64,000 nucleotides of DNA, from NCBI GenBank assembly GCA_013397455.1, contig VYZB01000192.1:464161-528160 (forward strand), given 5' to 3'. Origin of the DNA: Crotophaga sulcirostris. Its lineage: Eukaryota > Chordata > Aves > Cuculiformes > Crotophagidae. This document shows, one piece after another, positions 12,801 to 25,200 of the stretch. Made by a program: the position numbers and the translations under genes. The notes under the pieces were generated by a model. The model ran no database searches. It worked only from the letters and a program-made list of their open reading frames with translations, and had not been told where the DNA came from. Positions within the stretch are counted from its first letter, which is position 1. Each line of letters starts with the position of its first letter.

Positions 12801-13259
12801 TTTTCAGCACAGAAACTGGCAGTGTGTAAACAGGTACTCCACCAATTTCCCCACTTATAATGAATTCACCCAATAGCACTTAATATTTAGCCCCATGCAA
12901 TGATGCAAACCAGGTGCAGCCTGCACTATGTTTGGCAAATAAATCCCCTGTCCTTAAGAGCAGCACCACACTGAGAGATTATCAGTTCCAAATCTTAGAG
13001 CAGCTAAACAACTGGCTATTTTGGCTGTCCTCAGGAAGCTTCCAGGTTCACTTCTGATCCCATAACCTGACAACTAGACCAATCACCTGCATTGAGGACT
13101 TCAGACCTAGGCGGTTTAAAGTCAGAGAGGACATAATCAGACATCTCTTTTTTGATTTATTATATAGTACATCGCTGGCATTAAGTCGGCAAAACTGTTA
13201 CTTAAATAGTAACACACCTTGTAGTTCCAAAATATCCACCTGGTGTTTTGAGTCATATT

Positions 13260-13694
13260 CACAGAATCATACAATCACTTAGGTTGGAAAAGACCTTCAA
13301 GATCGAGTTCAAATGTTAACTTAGCACTGCTGCTAAGTCCACTAAACTATGTTCCTAAGCGCCACATCTACATGTCTTTTAAATACATCCAAGGATGGAG
13401 TCTCAACCACTTCCCTGGGCAGCTGTGCCAGTGCCTGACAACCCTTTCAGTGAAGAAGTTTTTCCTAATGTCTGATCTAAACCTTCCCTTGCACTAATTG
13501 AGGCCATTTCCTCTCATCCTGTCACTTCTCACCTGGGATAAGAGACCAAGACTCACCTCTCTACAACCTCCTTTCAGGCAGTTGTAGACAGTGATGAGGT
13601 CTCCCCTCAGCCTCCTTTTAAATTACCCCAGTTACCTCAGCCGCTCCTCATAAGACTTATGCTCCAGCTCCTTCACCAGTTTCATTGCTCTTCT
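13260..13694 (-). mobile_element. CR1 LINE, 3' fragment
   Basis: Begins with the complement of the CR1 3' end (ACAGAATCATACAATCAC) and continues through about 430 bp of the 3' part, including the complement of the conserved block before the end of ORF2. It is 5'-truncated, as most CR1 copies are. Sense is minus. Confidence 0.93.
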
Positions 13695-14488
13695 AAAAAA
13701 AAACTGCAGCACAGGTGTGGAAAAAAAGGCCAGAAAACAGAAGCCCATGCACACCTAGTGTAAGACCAAAACAACAAAAACTGGGCATAAACACAAGCTT
13801 TTATTTCAAGTAAGTGACTTGTACATTCATCTGCAGTCTTCTGCTTGCTTTCCCTTGAAGAACTCCTCGCTCAAGAATTCAAGTTTGGTATGGAAAGTAC
13901 TTAATACTTCATTATAAAGAATGAAGGTTCAAACCTTGGATAAAGCTATTCAAAAAAAGTTGGAAGAATTCTAACAAGGTAAAGCAAATCCAGTTTTGAC
14001 TCTTAAAGATTCATTCCATAAGGCTGCAGTCATCTTTGTACAAATACAGTTACATCTACTGCCACAAACAGCACTGCAAGCTTCAGCATGACTTTGCTGA
14101 AAACAGTAACAGGGCAGTGTTACCAGCATGATTTCTCAACTTGCATCAGTGGGAAAACCCACCAAAGGCCCATCTGTTCAACCACACCACCAGAGCAATC
14201 AACGTTCTCCTGTCAAGTAACAAGTAGGCTTTTCTCATTCTCTCCATTCCTAGAGCACACTGCTTTCAATAAGGAGGGCACTGTCATTTCTTCACTTAAA
14301 GACCAAACCAGAAGCCAGGAACACGGGTCATTTTGAAACTTTTATTAAGAGGAAAAATATAATTTCTATAGCAGCAATCAAGAGCTAACAGTGGAAAAGC
14401 TACAGGTGTGATACACAGTCTATCATTAGAGACTCTATAAATAGATTCTTTGTTTATATTTGTTCTTTGAAGTAAATTGCAGAAATAA

Positions 14489-14494
14489 TTTATT
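14489..14494 (-). terminator. candidate polyadenylation signal of COX17
   Basis: AATAAA on the minus strand about 490 nt beyond the COX17 stop. A second AATAAA is at 14346-14341. Which one is used, if either, cannot be read from sequence. Confidence 0.3.
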
Positions 14495-14984
14495 TTGCAG
14501 ATTTCCAGAACACAGTCACACCACAGACATCATCTGGAAGAGAAAGAAAAAATAGCTTCACAAAACATGGATTTCCACTGGAAAAAAAAAAACAGTTCAA
14601 CAATCAACAAAAAAAAACCCCAGCAACAAACCCACAAAAAGCAACCCCGACACAGCCCTAGCATTAGAAATAGAAGTTGAAGTTTGGATCTATTAGAAGA
14701 CACCTGAGGCAGAACCATACTCTACTGCCGAAGAGCTGCTCACAAAGGCTGTATGCTGCCAGAAGGTACTGCTAGAAGGCACTGTCAGAAGGCATCACCA
14801 CCCTCCCAAGGACAGCAATGCTTACTCTAGCATCAGTAAGGATTACTTTGCCTTCCCTAGATACTTTTGCCACCACAAACAGTACTCTGGGCCTTCTAGT
14901 GGCACCAGCTAAGATGCCAGGGCACTTCAGAGGCAGAGGCCTTGAAGGCTATACTCACCACATTCGGAGTCCTGCTCATCTCAC

Positions 14985-15069
14985 TCATATCTTGAAGCCC
15001 AGAGCTCTCATGCACTCTTTGTGAGCTTCAATTAGGTGCCCACAATTTTCTTCCCCCTTCTCAACGATG
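14985..15069 (-). CDS. COX17: COX17 coding exon 2
   Basis: Acceptor TTTTGCAG|CATCG, stop TGA at 14987-14985. Encodes the second half of the helical hairpin with Cys41, Cys50 and Cys60 and the conserved [14 protein letters not shown] stretch. Confidence 0.97.
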
Positions 15070-17153
15070 CTGCAAAACAAAAAGATTTCCAAGGTTCAAC
15101 AACAAAATGTGTGCTTACTATCAGTCAAAATCGCAGAACTGAGCTGTTGGAGAGAATAAAAAATCCCTATTAGGCTCCAGAGATCTTTTTGCCTATCCTG
15201 TCCAGGGTAGCACTGTTTTGGAAAGTAGAATACTACCAGAATACTCCCCAAGTCCAGAGTTGTGCACTTAAAACTGACGAAACGCATAACAGAATTTCTT
15301 ATAACAGGTGAGTGTCTATTCTGGGCAAGTCCAGACAGGGATTTGTTATGCAACCCAAGGCTGTTGCATCACTTAATCAAGTATGTTGATCTTGTCAGCA
15401 ACCACTTTAAAATCATTTAGTATGGAAGCAACACAATTTCTCAACTAAGAAAGAAGTTCAAAATAGTTTCACCACTAAATGCCATTTTAGTCCAGCTTTG
15501 GCTGGTATTTAGGGAAACCTGAAGAAAAAGAACCTGTCTAGATACCCTTAAAAAATTATTTACTACATACGGTAACTTTTGATGTTAGTCATCCATCCAA
15601 AAGCCTACTATCATCAGTATATTGTGACTACCACAAAACTAGTTCAGACTTGCTCTTTCGTTGACTGGCAGAGCACTTCCTGTCCCTAAAGGTGGGGATT
15701 TCACCACTCTGCAGAGCACAGGTCACAGGTCTAATCAACCCTCATCTGCCACATTATGCTATTCTTCCTGCCAAAGGAAGAAGCTACCAAACTGTGAATA
15801 ACAAAAATATCTTTTCTTTATCACTTAAATCAAATTACTGTAAGTTTGGACAGCTCTGCTGGCTGCCCAGGGCAACACCGACTTGGATCCTACCACCCTT
15901 TTCTTAGGGGAACCTGGGCTCACCTTCACTCTACCACACAGACATGCACCCCTAACTTTAGCAAAAAAACACTGTCCAATATTATGTCACCTACTGAACA
16001 ACATCTGTACCACCTGTCAGGTAAAAAAAACAAAACAGACAATTTGATCCCCAGATTAAAGGTTTTAAACTGTAAAGATTTACTGTCACAGACAAAGAAA
16101 CTCCACTGTGGGGGTGCATTTCATGCTGTTTGATAGTTCCAATGATTGTGACTAAGCCCATAAGCAGGAACGCACATTGTCAAATTTTGCACCTCCAAGA
16201 AAAACTTTGTCCTCTGATAACTAAAAACCAAAGTATTTTATATTATTTAAAAGAGAACAGTATTTCTAATCAATTAAACAACAAAAAAGTTACAACCTGC
16301 TGGTACCTGTTCCTTCAGTGAGTTAACAGTAGTGAAAACTTGTAAGCAGCATTAAAAGCTAATCTCTGACTCCTGTTTTATACTAGGGCTATGAGAAATT
16401 CATCTCTTGATTTATAGCAGCCTTCGAGTACTTAAAAGGGTCTCTATAGGAAAGGTGGGGAGGGGCTCTTTATCAGGGGATGCAGGGAGAGGACAACGGG
16501 TAATGGTTTGCAGCTGAAAGAGGGGAGATTTAGATGAGACATTAGGAAGAAATGTTTCCCTATGAGGCACTGGCACAGGGTGCCCAGAGAAGTCATGGAT
16601 GCCGCATCCCTGGATGTGTTCAAGGCCAGGCTGGATGGGGCTCTGAGCAACCTGATCCAGTGGGAGGTGTCCCTGCCCATGGCGGGGTGGGGGCTGGAAC
16701 TGGATGGGCTTTAAGGTCCCTTCCAACTCAAATCACTCTGTGATTTCTAATGTATCCTTTCAAGACATTTTCTCCTCCGCACTCTCCCTCCTCCTTCTCC
16801 CACCCTTCCTGGATGCTCCAGCACCCTTCGTCTCGGGGCGGAAGGGGCTCCCAAAAACACCGTGGCAGAGGCAGAAACTGCCAGGAGGCAGAACCGGGTG
16901 CAGGGAGGGACGGGAAGGAACCCCCCCCTCCCCCGGCAGAGGCCGGAGGGCCCAGCAACCCGCGGGCGGCCCGAGCCTGCCCAGGCACCGCCAGGGCGCG
17001 GGGAGCCCGGGCGGGAGGCCGAGGCCCTCACCAGGCGTCCCGCGCTTTCTTGGTCTCGGGGCAGGCGCAGCAGGGCTTCAGCGGCTTCTTCTCCTCCACC
17101 CGCGCCTCCCCGGCGCCCTTGGCGTCACAGCTGGCGGCGGCCACCGTAGACAT
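14985..17153 (-). CDS. COX17: COX17, cytochrome c oxidase copper chaperone (two coding exons, complete)
   Basis: The coding sequence joins 17153-17032 and 15069-14985 on the minus strand (207 nt, 68 residues; human has 63). COX17 is a small protein of the mitochondrial intermembrane space that carries Cu(I) to SCO1/SCO2 and COX11 for assembly of complex IV. The copper site KPCCAC is at 26-31. The twin CX9C pairs that form the coiled-coil-helix-coiled-coil-helix fold are Cys31-Cys41 and Cys50-Cys60. The C-terminus ends ALGFKI. The first exon ends inside the Cys41 codon (TG|C). The N-terminal 20 residues are the variable part and contain an extra Cys9. The ATG at 17153-17151 is the first one consistent with the family; an upstream in-frame ATG at 17318 would add 55 unlikely residues. 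Confidence 0.97.
15070..17031. other. COX17 intron 1
   Basis: A 1.96-kb GT-AG intron of phase 2. It contains a CR1 fragment in opposite orientation to the gene (16421-16748); the rest is A/T-rich and unremarkable. Confidence 0.9.
16421..16748 (+). mobile_element. CR1 LINE, 3' fragment
   Basis: About 330 bp of the CR1 3' end in plus orientation, closing with the recognisable block TTTAAGGTCCCTTCCAACTC and a degraded tail. It lies inside COX17 intron 1, antisense to the gene, ending about 280 bp from exon 1. Confidence 0.93.
17032..17153 (-). CDS. COX17: COX17 coding exon 1
   Basis: Encodes residues 1-40 plus two bases of Cys41, including the copper-binding CCxC. The donor is TG|GTGAGG. It sits in a CpG-rich stretch. 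Confidence 0.96.
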
Positions 17154-17244
17154 GGCGGGCGGCTCCGCGTCAGCTTCACTCTCAGCCAGGGGAGCGCGGC
17201 CCGGCGGCCCCAGCTTCCGCTTAACCCGGCCCGGCCTCACCGGG

Positions 17245-17263
17245 GCACGCTGGGAGTTGTAGT
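17245..17263 (-). promoter_or_regulatory. ZNF143/SIX5-type promoter element
   Basis: On the minus strand this reads ACTACAACTCCCAGCGTGC, a near match to the known ZNF143 (SBS)/SIX5 motif ACTACAATTCCCAGCATGC. It lies about 92 bp upstream of the COX17 ATG, a usual distance for this element near a start site. Confidence 0.7.
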
Positions 17264-17362
17264 TGAGCCGCCCGCCCCCGCCTCTTTCCGCGCCATGTGC
17301 TCCCGTTCCTTCTATCACACGGCATCACAAGACAACCTGAGTTGGAAGGAGCCCACAGGATT

Positions 17363-17684
17363 ATAGAATCACGGAATGGTTTGGGTCCAAAGGGACCTTA
17401 AAGCCCATCCAGTTCCCCCCCCCTGCCATGGGCAGGGACACCTCCCACCAGCCCAGGCTGCTCCAGGCCCCATCCAACCTGGCCTTGAACACCTCCAGGT
17501 ACCCACAGCTTCCCTGGGCAACCTGTGCCAGGGCCTCACTACCCTCAGCGTGAAGAATTTCTTCCTAATGTCTAATGTAAATCTTTGTTCTTCCAATTTT
17601 AAGCCATTCCCCCTCGTCCTATCACTCCATGGCCCTGTAAAAAGTCCCTCTCCAGCATTCCTGTAGCCCATTCGAGTACTGGAA
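17363..17684 (-). mobile_element. CR1 LINE, 3' fragment upstream of COX17
   Basis: Starts with the complement of a CR1 tail (TATAGAATCACGGAATGG) and covers about 320 bp. It begins 210 bp upstream of the COX17 start codon and about 100 bp from the ZNF143-like element. Sense is minus. Confidence 0.93.
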
Positions 17685-18885
17685 GCTGGGTGAACGCAAG
17701 CCAGTGGTGTGCCCAGGTGGTCAAGAAGGCCAGGAGCATCCTGGCTTGGATCATGTAATAGATAAATAAAAGTTTTGTTTCAGCCGAATTGTGATAGTTA
17801 AAATCAGTAGGCGATTGGGAAGAGTGTAAATTTCCAAATTCCCAGTTTAAGGGAGAGGAGAAAGGAATTTATACAGCCGTGTGGACGATGGAATTTAGCA
17901 AAGCTGTAAAGTAGAACTGATTGCCTAGATAACGGTTTCCTCTTGTCTGGAGAGGGGGAGAGGTTTCGTCTGCCAACTTATAGTTAAAGAATGAAGACAC
18001 AGGAACAAAGAAGAAGGGAGTGTCAAATGTTCAACACTGAAGCCCCCCCCCTGCCTTCCTCCTGCAAGCCCCCCCCACAAGACCCTCTGGGTGGTGGTAT
18101 GCATGTATGGGAGAGAGGGGGTAAAAAATGTAAATTAATTATGGGATCTCAGTTGAATATGTAAAAGTACTCTAAATAAATGTACCAGAGCAGGACCAAA
18201 CGGTGTGCACAGGGGAGGGTCCACCCTCTTATACACCCAGTGCTGTAAATAAATTTATTTGCTTGTAAGACTTGGTCCTCTCTAAAATTGTATCTGTGAG
18301 CTGGCTTTTCTCACAGATCAGAAATAGTGTTGCCAGCAGGAGCAAGGAAATTATCATCCCCCTATTCTCAGTGCTGGTGAGGCCACACCCCAGATCCTGT
18401 GTTCAGTTATGGGCCCCTCACTACAAGAAGGACACTGAGGTGCTGGAGCTTTTCTAGAGGAGGGCAACAAAGCTGGTGAAGGGTCTGGAGCATAAGTCTT
18501 ATGAGGAGCAGCTGAGGGAACAGGAGTTGTTTAGCCTGGAGAAAAAGAGGCTGAGGGAAGATCTTATTGCTCTCTACAACTGCCTGAAAGGAGGTTGTAG
18601 CGAGGTGGGTGTTGGTCTCTTCTCCCAGGTAACAAGTGAAAGGATGAGAGAAAACGGCCTCAAGTTATGCCAGAAGAGGTTTAGATCGGACATTAGGTAA
18701 AATTTCTTCACTGAAAGAGATGTCAGGCACTGGCACAGCTGCCCAGGGAAGTGGTTGAGACTCCATCCCTGGATGTATTTAAAAGATGGTGCTTAGAGAT
18801 ATAGTCTAGCAGTGGATAGGTATGGTTGGACTCAATGATCACAAAGGTCTTTTCCAACCAAACAATTCTATGATGCTATAAGAGC
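17685..18885 (+). mobile_element. CR1 LINE fragment interrupted by a solo LTR
   Basis: CR1 sequence in plus orientation runs to 17753, is broken by the LTR at 17754-18315, and resumes at 18316 through the ORF2 end to the tail near 18885 (AACAATTCTATGATGCTATA). The two parts join in register in the CR1 sequence when the LTR and one target-site copy are removed. Confidence 0.9.
17754..18315 (+). mobile_element. solo LTR of an endogenous retrovirus
   Basis: A 562-bp block starting TGTAATAG and ending TTCTCACA, flanked on both sides by the 5-bp direct repeat GATCA (17749-17753 and 18316-18320). It contains AATAAA at 18248-18253 close to the 3' end, as expected of the R region, and has no internal viral genes, so it is a solo LTR left by recombination. 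It is inserted in a CR1. I do not assign a family. Confidence 0.88.
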
Positions 18886-21800
18886 AGACACTGACAGGAT
18901 TCCAGTTCTACCAGAGCCAGCCCTCATGATTAGAAAATTGTAGCCAGCTACCTAAAGCTTTTTTTTCCTGCTCAAGCAGTGGACTCAGTTCTTTATAGCA
19001 GTTGTGCACACAAAACAGGAGTTCCGGGGGAGTGAAGAACACATGGTTCGGCAGGTACTACACATAAGAGCATAGCCATCATCACTGTCAGTATGAAATG
19101 CTGCTGTTTCATGGATGGAGGACAGCCTGGCCAGTCCCTGTCATGGGCAACAAGGGAAAAGATACAGAACTGCTTTTCCTTTGTAGTCTGCCCCAAACCA
19201 GGCATCAGCAGTCACTCTTGCCTTCTAGGTCTCTGCCATACAGAAAACAGCTTGGCTGTTTTGTCACAGAGGCCCCACACAGGTAATGTTGGAAGGGCTG
19301 CACATCAGTGGATGTGACACTGCTGAGAGCTTGGAAAGGGAAAAGAATAATATGCTCACTGGGATACAGCTGCTTTCCCTTTTAATGGGGTATAGCAAGA
19401 GTCACAGAAGAACTTGCAGCTTATATCAGGTACTAAGGGGATACAAAACTGTAGGAATACTGACATTTGGAGGAACAGAAAGCCTGTATTTTAGGTATTT
19501 AATTAATTTCCGACTTTTAGGATGAGTTTTTTACTTTTGGGGCACGTTATCCCATACTTGTCAATCACAGAGGTCTGTGATGAACAGTAAATAGCAGTAG
19601 CTCCTATAAAAAAGGGTACATGTTTTCAGTTTCAGTAAAACTTAGAAGCTCAAAAAATCTGCTAGGGATCTGAACACTTTGATCAGGTAAAAGATCAGAA
19701 ACGGTCCTGCCCTATACAAGGCATTTAGTATCAAGCAGCCCTATTGTTTTCAAGAGCCCTGGGGAGGACAGCAAATTATTTCATTATTTTCAGTATTTAC
19801 CCTTCCAATAAGCCAGGCCAGAAGTCAGATCATTCTCTGTTAAGAGATTTTGCTCTTCTGTTTCTCTGCATGACCAAGGTGAATGCTAACACCACTGACT
19901 TGTGCTTCCTGAATGAGTAAAAGATAGGTGAGGATTCTTTTTTGATCCACTTGTTCTTACAAAGAGAGACAAGAAGTAGAACCTAGCTCTTTTCCAGAAG
20001 TCCAAAGCGCCACATTTCATTTCACAGGTAGATGAGGCTCTCCTGTTTTCACCATCTCTGTGGCATCCTGATAGTGTGACTCCTTGAAATGCAGGCTCCT
20101 GAGGAGACTGCCTATGCATTGCCATCCTGCCTCTGAAATGGTGTCATGTACCACTCGCTTACCTAATCAGCCACATACTTAACTATCTACCAAGCTCAGC
20201 TCAGACCAACCTACACCCACGCAGCCTTCTTGTTTCAGCACGCACATGTTGGGAAGCCATGCAGACAGGCATGGTGAACTGGAAGATGTACAGGTTGTAT
20301 ATGTTGACCACAATATGCTTTCCCCAGATCCATGCAAACAACCTGCAAGATGGAGCTGGGGTTGAAACACTTACCAAAAGCATGCATCAGCTCTCCAGAG
20401 CAGTGCCTTGTTAATAGGTTTTTTTTAACATATTAAACTTGCTTTCCTTTCAAATTAACTAGTTTTGTCTTTTCTTCCTGTTTATCTGTTGGCTATCCAA
20501 AAGTCTAGATAGAGCTGGTGATAGCAATACAAACTCTCCAGGAAAGCCTGTGGCAAAAAACCTCAAAGGGGTTTCCCAAGTCTGCGAGTGAATAGAAAAA
20601 AAAAATTAACACCTTTTATTTAAAAAAAAAATAAAGAGCATGAAACAGATTGACTTGTCCTGTAGAAATTATGAAAAGATCAAACAAAACACATTTTATA
20701 CTCTTGCTGGACTTACAGAAGACCAAGGGCAGAGGGAGGTTAAAATTTAGTCATCTTGGGAGAGGGCTTCAAAGGGGTCTGGGCAAAGGTATGGCTTGTG
20801 AAGACTAAACATCTCTGCAAGCAGCACTGCATTTTAACTCTAGCAGCTTTCCAAATAGGTTAAGGAGGAGCACTACTATTTTGGCCATGCTGCCTCCATG
20901 GTAATAGTTCGTAAAAGAATCACCCTGCAAGAAGGAATCACTTCTTGGTGGTATGAGGGGGCAGCAGCTGGGAGGGAGGAGAAGGAAAGGAATTGCCATT
21001 AAAGCACAGTTAACATGTTTTCATACTGATTGCACCAATTTGGAGTACAGTGCAGAGGGGAGGTCACAGCCTTTTTTCTTCTGACATTACATTGTGTGTA
21101 AGGATTGATTGTCAGCTTGGTGCTTTTTGTTTTCCATTTGTCCTCTGCTTGCTGACAGTGGCAGAAGAATTATAGTAGAGGGTATGTGTCAGGATGAACA
21201 GATTAATCTAGCAGTCAAAGAGGAATAGCTATGGGCAGGCTACTGAGCTGAGAGTGCTGGAAAATTGTCAGATCCAGTACCCAGGAAAGGATAGTCAGTG
21301 AAAAGCGCAGAGTCTCTGAAAGAGATAATGAAAAAAGACCCTACCTCAATCTACTGTGTCACTTGGCAGTCTGATGCCACATGTGAGAGTGCAAGGACTA
21401 CGGCCAGCACTGGACATTTACAGCCCAGTTGCCATGAGATTCAAAATTATTTTCCCTATACAGCCATTTATCAGAATTAAAGAACATAGAGCAGTGACTC
21501 ATGAGGTGTAAACATCACAGCAGCACTGCAGTCATTGCTGTTGGCTTCTCATATCTTCAGTTTCAGCCCACTAAAAGAATGGTTGTCCAAAAAAAGAAGT
21601 ATTTTTCCGTTAGATTCAAATGGACAGGCTTTTCAAGGAACCTCAAAAATATATTCATGCTCGTTGTTACTGTTAGATAAGGTAAAAGCCCCTGTCAATG
21701 TCAGTAGCAGTCTGGGGTAGTCTGGGGTTTCCCAGATTTGTCACACTTCTGATGTACATGATAGAAGATAAATTTAGCTGTGTGGTGAAACAAAGCTGAA

Positions 21801-22224
21801 GGTATTTTGATGTTTTCAACATAGTGCCTACTCTGGGAACCACTAACCCTTTACCATCTTGAAAAAAGAAACCTGATTAATATTGGTCTAGAAAAATATT
21901 TTTGTCTTTGACTTAATATAAACATGAGACAGCCACTGTTTCAGCAGCCCAGTCAACTGTACACTGTGTTTGACTGTCAAAGAAGTGGTCTGTACATTTG
22001 GTCAATGCTTAGGTACACACAGCAATAAAAGGACTTCAAATCTCTGGGCAAGATGACTTGTCAGGGCCCTGTTGCCTATTGTATTAACTGCCCAAGTACA
22101 GGATAGAGTTTCTCTTTTTGATCAAAGTTGCAGACCTTCAACTCCAAAATACTATCAGCTCAGCAGTGTAACTTGAGAGAGAATGAATTCTGACATAGAA
22201 AGACCTTTGCTCTGGTCTTGCAAT

Positions 22225-22270
<46 letters not shown>
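22225..22270. repeat. (AG)n-(ACAG)n compound microsatellite
   Basis: About ten AG units followed by about six ACAG units, without interruption. Confidence 0.95.
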
Positions 22271-25200
22271 TCTAAGATGATTAATTACATCCCCTCTAAG
22301 CTTCAGATTCCATTGTTAGGTGAAGGCAAGTGGTTCACTAGGCTAAAATCATCTCAGGAAGTGATGAGCCAGTCCCTTTCCAGCCTGAAGAGGCAAATCC
22401 CCATGTTTCAGGACTATGGCATGAATTCTGTATGCAGGGATGCTGTACTACAGGACTGAACTACTCCCTCCTGGGAGATCCCAATGGAAGGCTGTAGGGA
22501 GAGAATCTCCTCCCATGCTGGCAAGCAAGGCTTTAAAGAAACAAAAGTAGAATCAAGATTACTTTTAAGGCATTTCTGTATCTTTGCATGCCCTATAAGC
22601 CAGTACTGCAGCAGATCATCTCTTGCCAGAAATTCAGCTAAATCTTCAGAGTGTCAGAGGGTGAAGGTGGAAGGCAATTTTCTAGATTGCAGTCACTTTC
22701 CACTTTAGAACCAGAACTGCTGCTTCTGACATTGCAGCGCTTGGCACACAGCATCCCAGAAATTCTGGGGTCTCATGCTGGGACCAGGACTTTATGGCTT
22801 AGCCCTCCACAGTAAAGAAGACAGTGACCCTCCTACAACAACAGACAGAGCAGAAACTCTGGTCCCAATCAAAATCTGTGGCAAAACTAATTTCAAGAAT
22901 CGCCACCACTGCTTTCTTTTGCTGAGAAACCAATATTTTTACAGTACAATTGAGACACTGTTTCCAGTGATGAATGACTTTTCCAGTGAAATCTAGGTGT
23001 TCATACAAAAGAAATCAGTGCTTGTTTTTGTTTTTTTTTTGAATGTCTTTCTCACATTTTTTTTTTCATGTCTCTCCCCAGTTTGTTAAGATTACGACTA
23101 TCATCACTTTCATGTTATGCCTCTTCTTTTCACTGCCCACTGAATGCATATCCAAACATACTAGGAAAGATTATGAATTTGCCATGCATGCAACACTGCA
23201 AAAGCCAGATAGGCAAATTCAGGATGCAGTCTCCCTGGCAACATGGTAGAAGAAGGAAGCCAGCATTTTGTACCACGTCACAAAGTAACCTGCCTGTTCC
23301 ACATGCATTGGAGGCAAGAGCAACTGAGCCTTTGCACACGTGGTAGATGTCTCACAATGCAAATATGCAGCAGCTGATGCTGGATGTGCATTTCAAGCCT
23401 AGTCAGGCTTACTTCATTGCTTGCTCGGATGACTGCACCCTTCTGTGGAGGGAACGCCCATGAAAACCCGAGTATTTCAGAATAGATCCCACAGCACAGA
23501 CTGGTGGGAAGGAAAAGTCAGGTGTTTGTACTCGAATGGCTGCATGTGCTCCTGACATAACAAAAAAGCATGGCTGAAGAAGACAAGTGTATATTGTCTG
23601 ACAGTCTCTATGCTTAGTAACTCAGAAAGTCCTACCCTGTATTTGGAAAATAACATCACTAATCCTCCAAAATACATGAATTTGAAAGATCTGTCCCTCT
23701 GCTGCAGTTGGACTCTGTTTCAGTTAAAAATCAGAAGGAAATAGCTCATGTTCAAAAGTGTTTAGGTATGAAAAAGATACACACTAGTCACCCAGAGGAA
23801 AGTTCTGCTCTCCTGAGGGTTTTTTTTCTCCACTACAATTAACCAAGACAGCTGCCTATATAGTTCCTTCCAAATGGAAAACCTCTTTCATTCTCACTTC
23901 TCATGACTTGAAAGTGTAAGACTTTAGAACTTCTGCATAACCCCTATATGAACTGTCAGAACATGACCCCAGGCAATCAGGCAGCTGAACCACTGTTAAT
24001 ATGTAGCACCACATGCATGTGTGGATGATGTCTGTTCAGTCACCCCATAAAAATCAAATGCTGCCTGAGGTCCGTGCTTATGCATTACTGTAAATCTCAT
24101 TCAGAACCCAAGCCCACTTGCCTGTGCATTGGAGAAAAGATGCCTCACCGTAGTTCCATAAAATACCCCCTAATACAGGCTTCTAAACTTGATCAGTTCT
24201 GCTGCAAATCAGGCAGCATTTCTGAACAACAAATGAGTTATGTTAAGCTATCAGTTAGCTGAGAAGCAGCAATACAGTAGGCCCACTACTTTTCCACTGC
24301 ACACATTCCAGTCGTTCTTTTCCCCCTTAAGCATTGCTGTTACTAACAATTTTATTCTGCTTAGTGGCATGCCATTTTGATCTCTGTGTCAGTAGCAAAT
24401 TCGGCTTGTTTGATTCTATTCAAGTCTCTCGATGATGTTCTATGAAATGTGAAGCTCCACTGTAGCAAATAGTTTAACATTCACAAAAAACTGTGGGAGC
24501 TAACTGGAATCATTAGTATTTACAAATATATGAGCCATTCCATTTTGGAGATGTCACTGATTGCAGCTGCATACTTCTATGTCCTCACATACCAGCATCT
24601 CACTCCTTTTAAGTACTGCATCGAGACATATGCTGTACAGTGCTGCGAGCTCCATGCAAACAGCCTGCAGCATTACATATCTTCTGAATGCATGTAGAAT
24701 CCCCACAGCTGTTACTTCTACATTATTTTGTAACATTGTAAAATTCAGTCACTCTTAAGCCATTTCTTTCACATCACGGGTCAAGCTAGGTTTCAACTTT
24801 GAACATCTAATTCATGTGCACTTGTTTGCATCTGCTTTTCTTCTCATTGATCCAGAAGAATTCCTAAGTCTAATGAGAATTATTGGCACTTTCTCAAGGA
24901 GATCTTTAGAATCCCTATTTCTACCAAAAATCAATTTGACTTGACTATTAGATGCTTAAGGGTCAGAAGCACTAGGGCACTTCCATATGCACATGGAGGG
25001 ATTCTCAAGAGAGCCTGTTTACTTTGACTTCTTCCTTTATACATTATGTAGCTGGAGTACAATTATTTTTGAAAGAGTGACATGGGAACACAAGTCATCT
25101 ACATGGCAGAAAACTTCATCTAAACCTTCAGCTGAAGCCCATATCCTGACTATTTTGCCCTAGTTTTCAGTATGCTGTACAGTATGTTGCACAGTATTTT

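Larger units (their letters stand above)
9689..14984. other. intergenic region between POPDC2 and COX17
   Basis: Contains the POPDC2 5' flank on the left, a CR1 copy at 13260-13694, and probably COX17 3' untranslated sequence on the right. I see no other gene. A/C-rich low-complexity sequence occurs at 14581-14645. Confidence 0.7.
16900..17300. promoter_or_regulatory. CpG-rich promoter of COX17
   Basis: Dense CpG and G/C around and upstream of the COX17 start codon, in contrast to the A/T-rich surroundings. It includes a GC box (near 17268-17280) and an ETS-like GGAAG core (minus strand, near 17215-17222), typical of housekeeping promoters of nuclear genes for mitochondria. Confidence 0.75.

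Noticed and set aside
16704..17366. 220-codon plus-strand open frame over COX17 exon 1
   Set aside because: Antisense to COX17 exon 1 and its GC-rich promoter; the long frame follows from scarce stop codons in G/C-rich DNA.
18476..18700. 74-codon frame resembling the end of a reverse-transcriptase protein
   Set aside because: It is the CR1 ORF2 remnant already annotated, truncated and not a host gene.
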